A stretch of DNA of 64,000 nt from Opitutia bacterium (GCA_016187925.1 JACPIS010000036.1:1-64000), one strand, 5' to 3'. Shown: positions 16,944 to 27,635, counted from the first letter of the stretch. The notes: generated by a model not told the origin, from the letters alone. Numbers and translations: made by a program.

Positions 16944-19900
16944 ATGTCCGATCCGGTCTCGCCTCAGTTCCATATCGACAGTCCCACGGCCTGGCGGCCC
17001 GCCGCCGCCCGTTTCGAGATTGTCGGCTGGCTCTACGCCGGTGAGCGGAACCGCTGTGTCGACCTCCGCGCCGTGGTGGACCAGCGCGTCATGCTCGGCA
17101 TCTACGGCCTGGAGCGGCCCGACACCCAGAAGATTTTCGGCGGCTCGGCGGCCGCCCTGCACACGGGTTTCCTCCAGCGCGTGCAGGCCTGGCGCGGCGC
17201 CCGCGAACTCTCCCTCGAATGGCACGACGGCCGGCAATGGCGTGAATTCTTCCGCACCGCGCTCGACACCTGGTCGCTGCCCCGCACGGACACCAAACCG
17301 CCCCGCATCCTCCGGGCCGCGCTGGTCTACCAGACGCTGCACTACCTCTACCGCCACTTTCACCGCGCCCCGTGGGGCACGCTGTGCCGCGAGACCGACA
17401 CCGTGCTGCGCGACGTGCTCACACCCGTGAGCGACGTGGAGGTCGCCGACGGCTTCGTCGGCTTCATCGAAAACCCCGGGCATTGGGTCAACGTCAACTA
17501 CGAGAAATTCCGGGTCACCGGCTGGGCGTTCGGCATCGGACGCGACATCACCCGTCTCGGCGCACTGGCCGGCGGCCTGGTCGAAAACCGCCTCGTCTAT
17601 CCCAAGGACCGGCCCGACGTCGCCGGCCACCGCCCCGAATACGCGAACGCCCTCAAGTCCGGCTATTACGGCCTCATCGACATCCGCAAGGACACGCCCA
17701 GCCCGGCCAACCTGCTGGTCTTCGCCGAGACTTCCGACGGCGCCCGCTCCCTCGCCTTCGCCCGCCGCCTCCATCTCGACCGGCGCGATGAGCACTCCGG
17801 CCCCATCCCGGTCTTCAAGCCGTTCCTTTTCTACAAGGTCGTCGCCGCCTTCCTGCGCGGCACCCTGCTCGGCCGCTTCCAGTTCGACAGCTGGCCGGAG
17901 GCGCGCGCCGAGATCGCCCGGCTGAAAGCGCATTTCGCCTCCATCCTCAGCCACGGCGAGGAAAAGAAAATCCCGGACGTCATCGTCCGCCGCCGCGACC
18001 AGGATCCCTACACGCGCTGGTGCTGGCACAACCGCCTTACGCCGCGCCTGCGCGCCGTGCTGCAACAAGACGCCGACGCCCTCGTCAAGGCCGGCGGCCC
18101 GCTCATCAGCGTGGTCGTGCCCGCCTACAACACGCCGGAGAAATACCTGCGCGAGCTGCTCGCCTGCCTGCAGCAGCAGATTTATCCGCGCTGGGAACTC
18201 TGCATCGCCGACGACGCCTCGCCGCAGCCGCACGTGCGGCGCATCCTCGAGGAGGCGGCCAAGACCGATCCGCGCATCAAGCCGGTCTTTCGTCCCGAAA
18301 ACGGTCACATCTCCCGCGCCACCAACTCCGCCCTCGACGCCGCGACCGGCGAATTCATCGCGCTGCTCGACCACGACGACCTGCTCCCGCACGACTCGCT
18401 GCTGCACATCGCGCAGGCCATCGACCGCCACCCGACCGCGGGTTATCTCTACACCGACGAGGACAAGATCGACGACCACGGCCGGCGCTTCGACCCGCAG
18501 TTCAAGGGTGGGTGGAGCCCGGAGATGGCGCTCACGCACAACTACACGCACCACCTGACCGTCATCCGCCGCGCCATCGTGGAGAAAGCCGGCCGGCTTC
18601 GCCCCGAGTTCAACGGCGCGCAGGACATCGACCTTTTCCTCCGTTGCTGGGAGCTGATCGACGACGGCGATGTCGTGCATGTGCCGTTCATCGGCTACCA
18701 CTGGCGCGCCCACGCCGAGAGCACGGCGACCCGCGGCGACCAGAAGGGTTATCTGTTCGAAGCCGCGCGCCAGGGCATCGCCGAGGCCATCGCGCGCCGT
18801 GGCTTGCGCGCCGCGCCGATGCTGCCGGAGTTCGCGAAGCACTACGCGCTGTGCCTGCACCAGTTGAAATGGGATGCCGCGATCCTGCGCGAGAATCCCG
18901 TCACCATCGTCATTCCGACGAAGAACCGCGTCGACCTGCTCCAGACCTGCCTCGACTCGCTCGCCCGCACGACCCCGCGCGAGTCCGTGCAGGTGGTGGT
19001 GGTGGACGACAACTCCACCGACGCCGAGACGCTCGCATTCCTGCGCGATCTGCCCGCCCGCACCGACCTGCGGGCCGAAGTGGTGCGCGCGCCCGCGTCG
19101 TCCGAGGGCTTCAACTACTCGCGCCTCGTCAACCTCGGCACGGCCCGGGCCGACACCCCGCTCGTGCTGCACCTCAACAACGACGTCGAGGCGCTCACCC
19201 CCGGCTGGCTGGAAGACATGGCCGGCTGGCTCAGCGTCCCCGGCGTCGGCGTGGTCGGCGCCAAGCTGCTTTACCCCGACGGCACCCTCAACCACGCCGG
19301 CATCTCCCTCAGTCGCGAGGACGGCCTCGCGCATGTGCTGTTCGAGCGGGAGCCCGCCGAGGAACTCGGCTATCTTTTCCTGCCGCAGACCGCGCGCAAC
19401 GTCGCCGCCGTCACCGGTGCCTGCCTGCTCACGCGCACCGACCTCTACCGCCGGCTGCACGGCTTCGACGAGGAGAAGCTGCGCGTCGCCTACAACGACG
19501 TCGACTTCTGCCTGCGCGCCGGCGCGGCGGGTTTCCGCACCGTCATCACGCCGCAAGCCGTGCTCCGGCACGTCGGCAGCGCGTCGCGCGGCATCACCTA
19601 CGCCGAGCGCGAGCATCTCGAATACATCGCCCGGCACGGCACCTACCGCGACCCCTACCACAGCGAATCGCTGCAGTTCCCGCCGCGCAACCTGCCGCTG
19701 AACCCCTACCACCAGCGCTACGCCGAGACCGCCCGGCCCTTCCGCGCGCTCGTGCTCACGCACAACCTCAAGCTCGAGGGCGCCCCGATCTTCATCTTTG
19801 AACTGGCCCGCTACCTCGCCGGCCAGCCCGGCGCACAGCTCACCGTCGCCTCGGCCGAGGACGGCCCGCTGCGCGCCCGCTTCGAGGAGGCGGGGCTCAA

Positions 19901-20906
19901 GGTCGAGATTTGGAACGCAACCGCGCTGACCGCGGCGCAGACGCCCGACGAGTTCAACGCCGCCCTGAAGAAATTCGCCGGCACGCGCACGTGGGACGAC
20001 GCCGAACTTTTCCTCTGCAACACCCTGCTCGCGTTCTGGGGCGTGCACCTCGCCGCGCACCTCGGCCGGCCCTCCGCGCTCTACCTCCACGAGAGCAAGC
20101 CGGTGAAGCGCTTCTTCGAGACCACGCTGCCACCGCTCATGCATCCGACCGCCGAAGAGGCCCTCCGCCTCGCCACGCGCGTCATTTTCACGGCGCAGTC
20201 CACGCGCGACATCCACGAGGAGCAGAACCTCAACGACAACTTCCGCAGCGTCGCCAGCTGGGTGGATTTCGCGCGCATCGACGCCTTCGCCGCCGCGCAC
20301 ACCCCTGCCGAGCTGCGCCGCAAGCACGGCCTCGACCCCGACGCCGTCGTGGTCGTCAACATCGGCTCCGTGTGCGAGCGCAAGGGCCAGCACATCTACA
20401 TCCGCGGCATCGACCTTTTGCGCAAGGAGCTGCCCACCCTCTTCCCGGGCAAGAAAATCCAGTGGGTCATGGTCGGCGCCCGCGACGGGCTCTACATGGA
20501 GACGCTCACGGAGGACATTCAGCTCATGGGCCTGCAGGAGGTGAAGATATTCCGCGAGACGCCGGACATCTACGACTTCTACCGGCTCGCGGACCTGCTC
20601 GTCTGCACGAGCTTCGAGGAGTCCTTTCCCCGGGTCATCCTCGAGGGCATGGTCTTCGGCAACCGCATCGTCAGCACCGATGTCAACGGCATCGCCGAGA
20701 TGCTGACCAACACCGACGAGGCCTACCTCGTGCCGGCCGGCGACCAGCACAAGCTGGCCGCCGCGCTGAAACTCGCCCTCGCCGATCACTTCGCCGGCGA
20801 CCGGCGGATGCTCTCGATGGCCCGCGCCCGCGCCGCGCGCCACTACCATCACGCCCGCGCCTTGCCCCGGCATCTGCAGCTGATCCGCGAAGCCTGGCTC
20901 GGTTGA
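16944..20906 (+). CDS. R-R-GT2-GT2-GT4 multidomain glycosyltransferase
   Basis: This is a 1320-residue cytoplasmic enzyme with five parts. Two R modules lie at about 10-125 and 170-280 (GWLY..., ERPD; FRVTGWAF, DRPD). GT2 number one starts at about 385 (VVVPAYN, ADDAS, DHDD from residue 475, YTDEDKIDDHG, GAQDIDLFLR). GT2 number two starts at about 652 (IVIPTKNR, VVDDNSTD, LNNDV with D747, NDVDFCLRA). A GT4 starts at about 932 (LTHNLKLEGAP, YLHESK, CERKGQH, and E1226-x7-E1234 in EESFPRVILE). All three catalytic domains keep their key residues, so it may add three linkages, perhaps one repeat unit. The paralogue at 38557 has the same order with a decayed first GT2. The next gene starts 8 bases downstream. 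Confidence 0.85.
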   Translation: MSDPVSPQFHIDSPTAWRPAAARFEIVGWLYAGERNRCVDLRAVVDQRVMLGIYGLERPDTQKIFGGSAAALHTGFLQRVQAWRGARELSLEWHDGRQWREFFRTALDTWSLPRTDTKPPRILRAALVYQTLHYLYRHFHRAPWGTLCRETDTVLRDVLTPVSDVEVADGFVGFIENPGHWVNVNYEKFRVTGWAFGIGRDITRLGALAGGLVENRLVYPKDRPDVAGHRPEYANALKSGYYGLIDIRKDTPSPANLLVFAETSDGARSLAFARRLHLDRRDEHSGPIPVFKPFLFYKVVAAFLRGTLLGRFQFDSWPEARAEIARLKAHFASILSHGEEKKIPDVIVRRRDQDPYTRWCWHNRLTPRLRAVLQQDADALVKAGGPLISVVVPAYNTPEKYLRELLACLQQQIYPRWELCIADDASPQPHVRRILEEAAKTDPRIKPVFRPENGHISRATNSALDAATGEFIALLDHDDLLPHDSLLHIAQAIDRHPTAGYLYTDEDKIDDHGRRFDPQFKGGWSPEMALTHNYTHHLTVIRRAIVEKAGRLRPEFNGAQDIDLFLRCWELIDDGDVVHVPFIGYHWRAHAESTATRGDQKGYLFEAARQGIAEAIARRGLRAAPMLPEFAKHYALCLHQLKWDAAILRENPVTIVIPTKNRVDLLQTCLDSLARTTPRESVQVVVVDDNSTDAETLAFLRDLPARTDLRAEVVRAPASSEGFNYSRLVNLGTARADTPLVLHLNNDVEALTPGWLEDMAGWLSVPGVGVVGAKLLYPDGTLNHAGISLSREDGLAHVLFEREPAEELGYLFLPQTARNVAAVTGACLLTRTDLYRRLHGFDEEKLRVAYNDVDFCLRAGAAGFRTVITPQAVLRHVGSASRGITYAEREHLEYIARHGTYRDPYHSESLQFPPRNLPLNPYHQRYAETARPFRALVLTHNLKLEGAPIFIFELARYLAGQPGAQLTVASAEDGPLRARFEEAGLKVEIWNATALTAAQTPDEFNAALKKFAGTRTWDDAELFLCNTLLAFWGVHLAAHLGRPSALYLHESKPVKRFFETTLPPLMHPTAEEALRLATRVIFTAQSTRDIHEEQNLNDNFRSVASWVDFARIDAFAAAHTPAELRRKHGLDPDAVVVVNIGSVCERKGQHIYIRGIDLLRKELPTLFPGKKIQWVMVGARDGLYMETLTEDIQLMGLQEVKIFRETPDIYDFYRLADLLVCTSFEESFPRVILEGMVFGNRIVSTDVNGIAEMLTNTDEAYLVPAGDQHKLAAALKLALADHFAGDRRMLSMARARAARHYHHARALPRHLQLIREAWLG

Positions 20907-20913
20907 GCCGCGC

Positions 20914-23097
20914 ATGACCCCGCCCGACTGGAAGTCCGCCATCGAGATCCATCCGCCGGACTGGGTGTGCCCGGCAGAGCGTTTCTGGGTCGCCGGCTGG
21001 GTTGCCTCCCCTTCCGGCCTCGTGCCCGTGGACGTGCGCGCCCGGCTCGGCGGCCGGGTCTTCCTCGGACTCTGCGGCCTGCCCCGTCCGGACAAGGAAA
21101 TCGAAACGCATGGCCGTGCCGGTCCGCCGCAGGCCGGGTTCTCTTTCCTGCTCAGCCCTGTCTCCGGCGCGCATGGGTTGTGCATCGAGGTGTGTGACCA
21201 AACCGGCCGCTGGACGGAAATCTTTCGCCAGACCGTCACCCATTCCGGCGACACTCCGCCGGCCGCCGCAGCCGAGCCTTCCACCCGCCTGCTGCTCCGT
21301 CTCCTGCGCGCCAAGCACGCCCGGCCGCGCGAAAACTGGAGCTCGCTCGCATCGGAAATCCTTCTCGCCGAAAACGCCGAAAGTTTCGACGTGATGCCGA
21401 GCATTCCTTTTCACGGCGCTCTCGAGGAGATGGAGTCGCTCACGGCGGCCCCCTACGACCATGTGCTGGTCACCGGCTGGGTGGCCCACCGCGAGCAACG
21501 CATCACCGGCCTCACCGCCTTCCTCGACACCGCCGCGCCGCTGCCGCTGGTGCACGGCCTGGCGCGGCCGGATGCCGGCACGCTTTTCCCGGGGCTGGTG
21601 GACGGGGCGAACTCGCGGTTCGCCGGCTATCTCCGCATTCCGCTCACGGCGCCGCGTCCGCTCGCCCTGCGTATTTTCGCCGAGCTGGCCGACGGCCGAC
21701 GCGAACTGGTTTTTCTCAAACGCTTCCACCCGGTCCTCACCAGCGGATACGGCACCGATCTGCCACCGTTCTCGGCGTGGAAATTCACCGCCGCAGCCTG
21801 GGCGCTGCGGAGCGCCGGCGGCGCGACGGACCGTGCGCTGCTCCGCGCCGCGTGGCATGAATTTCGCATGGCCGCGCCGGTCCTCCACCTGCCACCCGCG
21901 CACCCGGCCGATTCGTTGCCCACGGCCACCCGGGCGCTGCGGGTGACGATCGTGACGCACAACCTCAACTTCGAGGGCGCGCCGCTTTTCGCCGTCGAAT
22001 ACGCCCGCCACCTCGCCAGCCTGCCGGGCTGGAGCGTGCAGATCGTAGCGGCGCAGGAAGGGCCGCTGCGCGCCACTTTCGCCGCCGCCGGTTTGAGCGT
22101 CACGGTGGTGGATCCGGCGCCGCTGCTCAGTGCCCGAGGCGATGAGGAGTTTGCCGCCGCGCTCGACCGGCTCGCCGCCGGCTGGCCGGATGCCGATGTC
22201 ATCGTGGCCAACACCGTCGTATCGTTCTGGGCCGTGCATCTCGCACACCGTCTGCGCAAGCCGTCGCTTTTCTACGTGCACGAAAGCGCCAGCATCCGCC
22301 ACTTTTTCGCACTGCAACTGGCGACGCCGGCGTTGGAGCGGGCCGAGCGCGCCTTCGAACTCGCCACCCGCACCGTCTTCATTGCCGCCGATGCGCAACG
22401 GGTGCACGCCGCACTCGGTGGACGCGGAAATTTCCGGACGCTGCCCGGCTGGATCGACGCCGCGCGCATCCGCGCCTACGCCGCAGCGCATTCTCGCGCG
22501 GAACTGCGCCGCCGGTTCGGCGTGCCCGACGGCACCATGGTCTTCGCCAACATCGGCTCGCTGCTGCCGCGCAAGGGCCAGCATGTGTTCCTCGAAGCAG
22601 TCGCGCGGCTGCGCCAGTCGGCGGCGGGCCAATCCTTCGTCTGCTGGCTGGTCGGCGCCAAGGGCGGGACCGATCCCTATGCCGACCTGCTCCGGCATAC
22701 GGTCGCCGCGCTCCCGCTGCCCGAAGTCCAGATCCTCGCACAGTCCGCCGACGCCTACCAATACTTCCTCGCTGCCGATGTGTGCGTGTGCTCCAGCCTG
22801 GAGGAGGTTTTCCCCCGGGTCGTGATGGAGGCGGCGCTCTTCGGCCGGCTCATCGTGTCGACCAACGTGAACGGTATCCCCGAAATGCTGGGCCCGGACG
22901 ACGCCTGGCTCGTGCCGCCCGACGATGCCGGCCGGCTGGCCGAGGCGATGCAAGCGGCGCGGGACGCGCACCGGCGCGGGGATTTTTCCCGCGGCGAGCG
23001 CGCGCGTGCAGCCGTGGGTGCGCGCTTCGACGCCGCCATGCTGCTGCCCCGGCACGCGGATCTGATTCGCACTGTGGCCGCGCTTCCGCTCGATTAA
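20914..23097 (+). CDS. R-R-GT4 glycosyltransferase (P type)
   Basis: This is a 727-residue protein. The first R module lies at about 5-110 (FWVAGW, DVRARLGG, LPRPD). A helical linker follows, then the second R module at about 170-275 (HGALEE, VTGWVAHRE, ARPD, FPG). The GT4 starts at about 340 with THNLNFEGAP, then VANTVVSFWAVH, FYVHES, LLPRKGQH, and E631-x7-E639 in EEVFPRVVME. The E-x7-E binds the nucleotide-sugar donor in GT4 enzymes. Its closest relative is the gene at 34365, which starts with the same KxAIExHP motif. It is cytoplasmic and retaining by family; donor and acceptor are unknown. Confidence 0.85.
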   Translation: MTPPDWKSAIEIHPPDWVCPAERFWVAGWVASPSGLVPVDVRARLGGRVFLGLCGLPRPDKEIETHGRAGPPQAGFSFLLSPVSGAHGLCIEVCDQTGRWTEIFRQTVTHSGDTPPAAAAEPSTRLLLRLLRAKHARPRENWSSLASEILLAENAESFDVMPSIPFHGALEEMESLTAAPYDHVLVTGWVAHREQRITGLTAFLDTAAPLPLVHGLARPDAGTLFPGLVDGANSRFAGYLRIPLTAPRPLALRIFAELADGRRELVFLKRFHPVLTSGYGTDLPPFSAWKFTAAAWALRSAGGATDRALLRAAWHEFRMAAPVLHLPPAHPADSLPTATRALRVTIVTHNLNFEGAPLFAVEYARHLASLPGWSVQIVAAQEGPLRATFAAAGLSVTVVDPAPLLSARGDEEFAAALDRLAAGWPDADVIVANTVVSFWAVHLAHRLRKPSLFYVHESASIRHFFALQLATPALERAERAFELATRTVFIAADAQRVHAALGGRGNFRTLPGWIDAARIRAYAAAHSRAELRRRFGVPDGTMVFANIGSLLPRKGQHVFLEAVARLRQSAAGQSFVCWLVGAKGGTDPYADLLRHTVAALPLPEVQILAQSADAYQYFLAADVCVCSSLEEVFPRVVMEAALFGRLIVSTNVNGIPEMLGPDDAWLVPPDDAGRLAEAMQAARDAHRRGDFSRGERARAAVGARFDAAMLLPRHADLIRTVAALPLD

Positions 23098-23106
23098 TTT
23101 TTGCCC

Positions 23107-25353
23107 ATGCCCGAAACCCCGTTCAGCTACAGCCACCTCGAGTCGCCCGCTCCGGGCGCGACGCTACCGGCCGGCCGCCAGCTGATCCGCGGCTGGGTGT
23201 GGCCGAAGGCCGGCGGGCACTTCGTTGATGTGCGCGCACGGGTCGGAACAAAAGTGTTTGCCGGCGTCTACGGCCTTCCACGCCCCGATCTTGCCGCGCA
23301 TTTCCAAACCGGACGGCCGGTCGCGCTGGCGGAGTTTTATGTGGTGATTGACCTCGCCCCAGGCGCAATCGAGGTCGTGCTGGAAGCGCTGGAAATCGAG
23401 GGTCGCTGGACCGCGTTTCAAGCCGTCGCGTGGACGGTCGTGCCGACGGAATCGCCCGGGCACTTCGCGATTCCAGAGGGACCGCTGCGCTGGATCGACC
23501 ACGGACATGGCTTGCGGCAGTTGCTGCTCGAGGCGGCGCGCCAGCCGGGGCGTCCGCTGGACGAACTCGCCGCAACCCTGGCCGCCGAACTGCCGTGGCC
23601 GCGCGTGCTGCGCGACGCGCCGGCACCGCTGCACGGATTCGTGGACGAGCCGGCTTCGGTGTGCTGCTGCCGTTTTGGACGCATCCCCGCCTTCGGCCAT
23701 CTTTTTCATCCCAAGCTCCGCACGCGGCGCATTCTCGCCACGGTGGACTTGCAGTCGTGGCAACCGCTCGAAATCCACCGACCCTCGCCGGGACCTGCGG
23801 CGCATTACTCCCAGTTTCCCAACGCCCAGGCCTGCGGCTTCACCGGCTTGGTGGATGTGCCCGCCCAGCTGCCGAATCCGGTGAGCCTGCGCATCTACGC
23901 GGAGCTCGAGGACGGCAGCCTGCACCTCGGGCCGGTTGTGCGCACCCGGCTGCACACGGCCGAGGATGAAAAGCTGCCATTGGCCGGCCGGACCGGACTC
24001 ACCTTCGATGCCGCGCTGGCCGCCTGGGAAAAGGCTCTCGCGAACCGCGGCGCACCGGTGGCACGCGACGCCGAGTTCGACCGTTATCTTGCCACGCTGC
24101 GCGCGGAGTATGAAGCGTCGGGCCGCCAGCGCCCGGCGCAGACCGCCGCGCCGTTGGTTGAATCGCCGCGGTCTTCCGGCGCCGCTTGCCCAAAAAACAT
24201 TCTGCTCGCCACGCACGGACTGAGCTTGCAAGGCGCGCCGCGTTTCCTGCTCGAGTTGGGGCGCGCCTATGCCGCGGCGGGCGCCATACTCGAAGTGGTG
24301 AGCGCGGAGGACGGCCCGTTGCGGGCCGAGTTCGCCACCCTCGGCGCCAAGGTGAGCGTGATTGATTGCAGCGGCGTCATGCAGGCCGGATCGATGACGG
24401 AAGCGCACGCCGCGCTGGATGGCCTTGGACCGCAAGCCGGCTGGGCGGCGGCCGATCTGGTCGTCGCCAACAGCTTCACGACGTTCTGGGCCGTGCATGC
24501 CGCCAAGGCTGCCCGTCGCCCGGTTCTGTTTTATGTCCACGAAAGCACGACTCCGGCGGCGTTCTACGGACAGCGCGTGCCCGAGGCGGTGATTGCTCTT
24601 GCGGAGGACGCCTTCGCGCTCGCTGACTTCGTGTCGTTCACCACCGCGTCCACGCGGAACTGTCATCTCGGCTACGGGCGGCCCGAGCGTCACCGCCTGA
24701 CGCCGGGTTGGGTGGACGTGGCGGCGCTGGACCGGTGGATCACCCGGCAGGACCGCGAGGCGCTGCGCCGGGAGCTTGGCGTGCAGCCGGGCGAGCAGCT
24801 CGTCTGCAATATCGGCACGGTGTCCGACCGCAAGGGTCAGCATACCTTTGCCCGGGCGGTGGACTTGCTCTGGCAGCGTCACCCGGAGCTGGCTGCACGC
24901 ACGCGATTCATTCTGCTGGGCGGGCGTAACACACCTTTCGACCGCATGCTCGGCGAAGCGCTCGCGGAACTGGGGCGCGGCAATCTCACCGTCCACCCCG
25001 AAACGACCGACTACCTGCGCTACTACCTGGCTGCGGATATTTTCGCGTGCTCGAGTTATGAGGAATCGTCCCCGCGCGTCGTGTTCGAAGCCATGGCCTG
25101 CCGCACGCCAATCATCTCCTCGGCCGTGCATGGCGTACCCGAATTGGTGCGGGCCGATCGCGAGGCCGTTCTGCTGCCTGCCGGCGACACCGTCGCGTGG
25201 TGCAACGGACTGGCCCGGATGCTGTCTGTGCCTGCCCTCGGCCGGGAGCTGGCGCTCCGCGCCCGCGCCCGCGCGGAAAACCGCTTTGACTCCCCGATGG
25301 TTCTGCCCCGGCATCTTGCGCTCCTCACTGAGGCAGCCCAAGTCGACCATTGA
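23107..25353 (+). CDS. R-R-GT4 glycosyltransferase (Q type)
   Basis: This is a 748-residue protein with two R modules (about 1-110 and 174-285), a linker and a GT4 from about 363. The GT4 has LATHGLSLQGAP in place of the usual HNLN-x-EGAP, NSFTTFWAVH, FYVHES, VSDRKGQH, and E653-x7-E661 in EESSPRVVFE. ATG 23107 is preferred over TTG 23101. The second R module is weaker: RIPAFGHLFH replaces the usual VTGW-x-xH. It converges on the minus-strand GT-C gene with only 6 bases between stops. The same convergent pair recurs at 29908/32114. Cytoplasmic GT4 by family; the sugar is unknown. Confidence 0.8.
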   Translation: MPETPFSYSHLESPAPGATLPAGRQLIRGWVWPKAGGHFVDVRARVGTKVFAGVYGLPRPDLAAHFQTGRPVALAEFYVVIDLAPGAIEVVLEALEIEGRWTAFQAVAWTVVPTESPGHFAIPEGPLRWIDHGHGLRQLLLEAARQPGRPLDELAATLAAELPWPRVLRDAPAPLHGFVDEPASVCCCRFGRIPAFGHLFHPKLRTRRILATVDLQSWQPLEIHRPSPGPAAHYSQFPNAQACGFTGLVDVPAQLPNPVSLRIYAELEDGSLHLGPVVRTRLHTAEDEKLPLAGRTGLTFDAALAAWEKALANRGAPVARDAEFDRYLATLRAEYEASGRQRPAQTAAPLVESPRSSGAACPKNILLATHGLSLQGAPRFLLELGRAYAAAGAILEVVSAEDGPLRAEFATLGAKVSVIDCSGVMQAGSMTEAHAALDGLGPQAGWAAADLVVANSFTTFWAVHAAKAARRPVLFYVHESTTPAAFYGQRVPEAVIALAEDAFALADFVSFTTASTRNCHLGYGRPERHRLTPGWVDVAALDRWITRQDREALRRELGVQPGEQLVCNIGTVSDRKGQHTFARAVDLLWQRHPELAARTRFILLGGRNTPFDRMLGEALAELGRGNLTVHPETTDYLRYYLAADIFACSSYEESSPRVVFEAMACRTPIISSAVHGVPELVRADREAVLLPAGDTVAWCNGLARMLSVPALGRELALRARARAENRFDSPMVLPRHLALLTEAAQVDH

Positions 25354-25359
25354 GCCGGG

Positions 25360-27444
25360 TCACTTCACATTGATGCGCGCCCAGTAGGACCAATCGTAGG
25401 AGTAACTGCGGCGGGGGCTGGTCGAGAAAAGCAGGAACTCGCCCGGCAGAGGTTGATAAGGAATGGTCGCATGCTGCAACCCGCGATCCTCGGGATGCGC
25501 CACCGGATCTAGGACGCGCCGATAGATCACTCGCCGGTCCCGACCTGGTCTCAACCCGGTAACGACCATCTCCACTCCATCCGTCCTGCCGCCGTCCTTT
25601 TCCCATGCCGATGAAACCATGCCAAACTCCCACTCGATGACGCTGGCCTTGGAAGCCGGTCGCAACCAAGCTTCGCTGTCAGGGTGAGCGTTCAAAACCG
25701 GCCGGTTTTCGTAGGTAAACACGTTCATCCCGAAATTGAAACGCGCCATGATCGGAACCGGTGAGATGAGCGTGGTGCTGTCTTTGAACGGACCCCGATC
25801 GAGCTTCACCAAGCCATCGACGGTGCGGGCCGGAGTAACCGGCTCTGCAATCTTGAGGTCATCAAAGTAACCGCGATTCCTGATCTCATCCTTAATTTTC
25901 TGACTGTAGCGGCTCGCGATGTAGACATCGGCCCGGGGACTGGAAAACGTGGGCCTTTCGTCCAACGCAAAAGCCTTTGCCGCCAGATCGCGCACGAGGG
26001 TGTTGCCGCGCTGCCCCTCGATCAACACCAGCCCCGCCACGTCCTCGTCATCCAATTCCGAGAACGCCCGCTCGAGATAAACGCGGTCGCTGACGAGTCC
26101 ATTGCGAATCAGCAGCGCCCGACGCTGCGCGTAATACGGGACAATCGCAGCCCAGTCCGCCCCGCAAACCACAATCACGGATTCACGCGGGGTGAAGGCC
26201 TGCAGCGCTCGCGTGTAAGAAAAGCCTCCCTGCGACACGGCGATTTGCCCCGGGCGATAGACTCGCCAGTAGGTGTGCAATTCCGCCGCAGGCAGCACGG
26301 CTATCAGCAACCAGCACAACCAGCGCGGCAGACGCGAATCCAGCAGCCCGTGCAGGATGAAGCCCAGGCCGCAGAACAAGAACACAGCGCAGGCGTAGAA
26401 ATAGTATTCCTGGTAGGCGTAAGCGTAGGGGAACAGCAACTGGGCCAGGAAAAAGACGGCTACGACACCCGCCACCCGTGCACGCTGGGCCGGGAACGCC
26501 GCGAACCCGGCGACCAGTGTCACACCAATCAGCCACGACGGCATGAGCGCCTCGCTCCAACGTTGTACCAGAACGTTCCAAAGCGAGGGCGAGAACTTCG
26601 CGGCAAAGTCGTTCAGACCCCAGTTGCCCAACGACAAATTGGCCGAGGTGAAGATCCACGCCGAGGCATGCGCCGCCTTGAGCGGATCGGTCAGCCCGAT
26701 CCACAGCTGCAACGCCCCCAGCGGCACGACCACGCCCGCCAGCCCCCAAAAGACCGTCTGCGCAAACGCCCCCCATCCCGCCCGCGTCCGCAGGCCACGC
26801 CACAGCATCCCGGCGGCGTAAGCCGCCGCGGGGATCAGCCAGACGGCCAGCGTGGCGCTCTTGATCAACGCGGCCCCGGTACCGGCCACCGTGGCGAGCA
26901 GAAACCAGAACCACCGCCGGCGGTCCATCATCCACACGTATCCGACCAGGAACCACGCACAGCACATCAGCTCCATGGATTCCATCAGGAAGGACCGTGA
27001 GTAGAAGATATGGATCGGGCAGGCCAGGATCAGGACCAGCGGGAGCAATCGGCGGGGGCGCAGCACCCTGAAGCGGCCGAGCAGCAGCCAGACTGCCGGC
27101 AACACGAGGTAGAAACAGGCGAGGGATACAGTGCGGGCCGCAACCACGTGCGGCCATCCAGTCGCCCGGCTCAATCCCACCACGCTCCACTCGTAGATGG
27201 GCACCTCCAAGAGGATCGACACCCAGGGCTTGCCGACAATCGGAGCCTCATAGAGCAGGGAGAAATCGTCGTTCCGGTCGATGAAATGGGCGATGAAGGC
27301 GGTTTGGGTCTGCCGGAACTCATGCCCGGGCATGAAGCCCACCGTCCAGTTCCGCGTCGCCAGCCAGACGTGCGCCAGCAGCATGCCTGCGAAAATCACC
27401 CCAAGGATCAGGCTTTCATTTTGGGCAGGTGTGCGATTGGCCAT
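25360..27444 (-). CDS. GT-C membrane glycosyltransferase, EFRQ family type B, with S module
   Basis: This is a 694-residue polytopic enzyme. Its motifs are HEFRQTQTAFIAHFI, then WVSILLEVPIYEWSVV (the type B version of the second loop), HIFYSRSFLMESMELM, the soluble CGADWAAIVPYYAQRRA, and a C-terminal S module (LNAHPDSE, RTDGVEM, VLDP, DRG, DWSYWARINVK). The start is put at ATG 27444, which matches the short N-termini of its paralogues. An alternative ATG at 27639 overlaps the stop of the upstream minus-strand gene (ATGA) and would add 65 residues of unlikely sequence. Its paralogue is the gene at 32114. Probably a periplasmic transfer of a polyprenyl-phosphate-linked sugar. Confidence 0.8.
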   Translation of the reverse strand: MANRTPAQNESLILGVIFAGMLLAHVWLATRNWTVGFMPGHEFRQTQTAFIAHFIDRNDDFSLLYEAPIVGKPWVSILLEVPIYEWSVVGLSRATGWPHVVAARTVSLACFYLVLPAVWLLLGRFRVLRPRRLLPLVLILACPIHIFYSRSFLMESMELMCCAWFLVGYVWMMDRRRWFWFLLATVAGTGAALIKSATLAVWLIPAAAYAAGMLWRGLRTRAGWGAFAQTVFWGLAGVVVPLGALQLWIGLTDPLKAAHASAWIFTSANLSLGNWGLNDFAAKFSPSLWNVLVQRWSEALMPSWLIGVTLVAGFAAFPAQRARVAGVVAVFFLAQLLFPYAYAYQEYYFYACAVFLFCGLGFILHGLLDSRLPRWLCWLLIAVLPAAELHTYWRVYRPGQIAVSQGGFSYTRALQAFTPRESVIVVCGADWAAIVPYYAQRRALLIRNGLVSDRVYLERAFSELDDEDVAGLVLIEGQRGNTLVRDLAAKAFALDERPTFSSPRADVYIASRYSQKIKDEIRNRGYFDDLKIAEPVTPARTVDGLVKLDRGPFKDSTTLISPVPIMARFNFGMNVFTYENRPVLNAHPDSEAWLRPASKASVIEWEFGMVSSAWEKDGGRTDGVEMVVTGLRPGRDRRVIYRRVLDPVAHPEDRGLQHATIPYQPLPGEFLLFSTSPRRSYSYDWSYWARINVK

Positions 27445-27635
27445 GGTGGGCTCTTCAAAGATCGGGATACGCGATGCGGCAACAGCTTTTTGCAAACGAG
27501 TCCGATCGTTGCATCGGGGTGATAGTCCGGTTTGCGCACCTGATTGACAACCCCAAGCGCCCAAACCGCCATCGAATAGAGGCAAATTCCGTCGGACGGC
27601 TGTTTCTCGCCGGGTGTGCCGGTCATTGCCGCCGG

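Noticed and set aside
15948-21404. Very long antisense open frame (about 1800 codons) opposite the GT genes
   Set aside because: It runs antisense over two real genes with intact domains, has a repetitive G/A/R/V/E composition typical of shadow frames in GC-rich DNA, and shows no domain.
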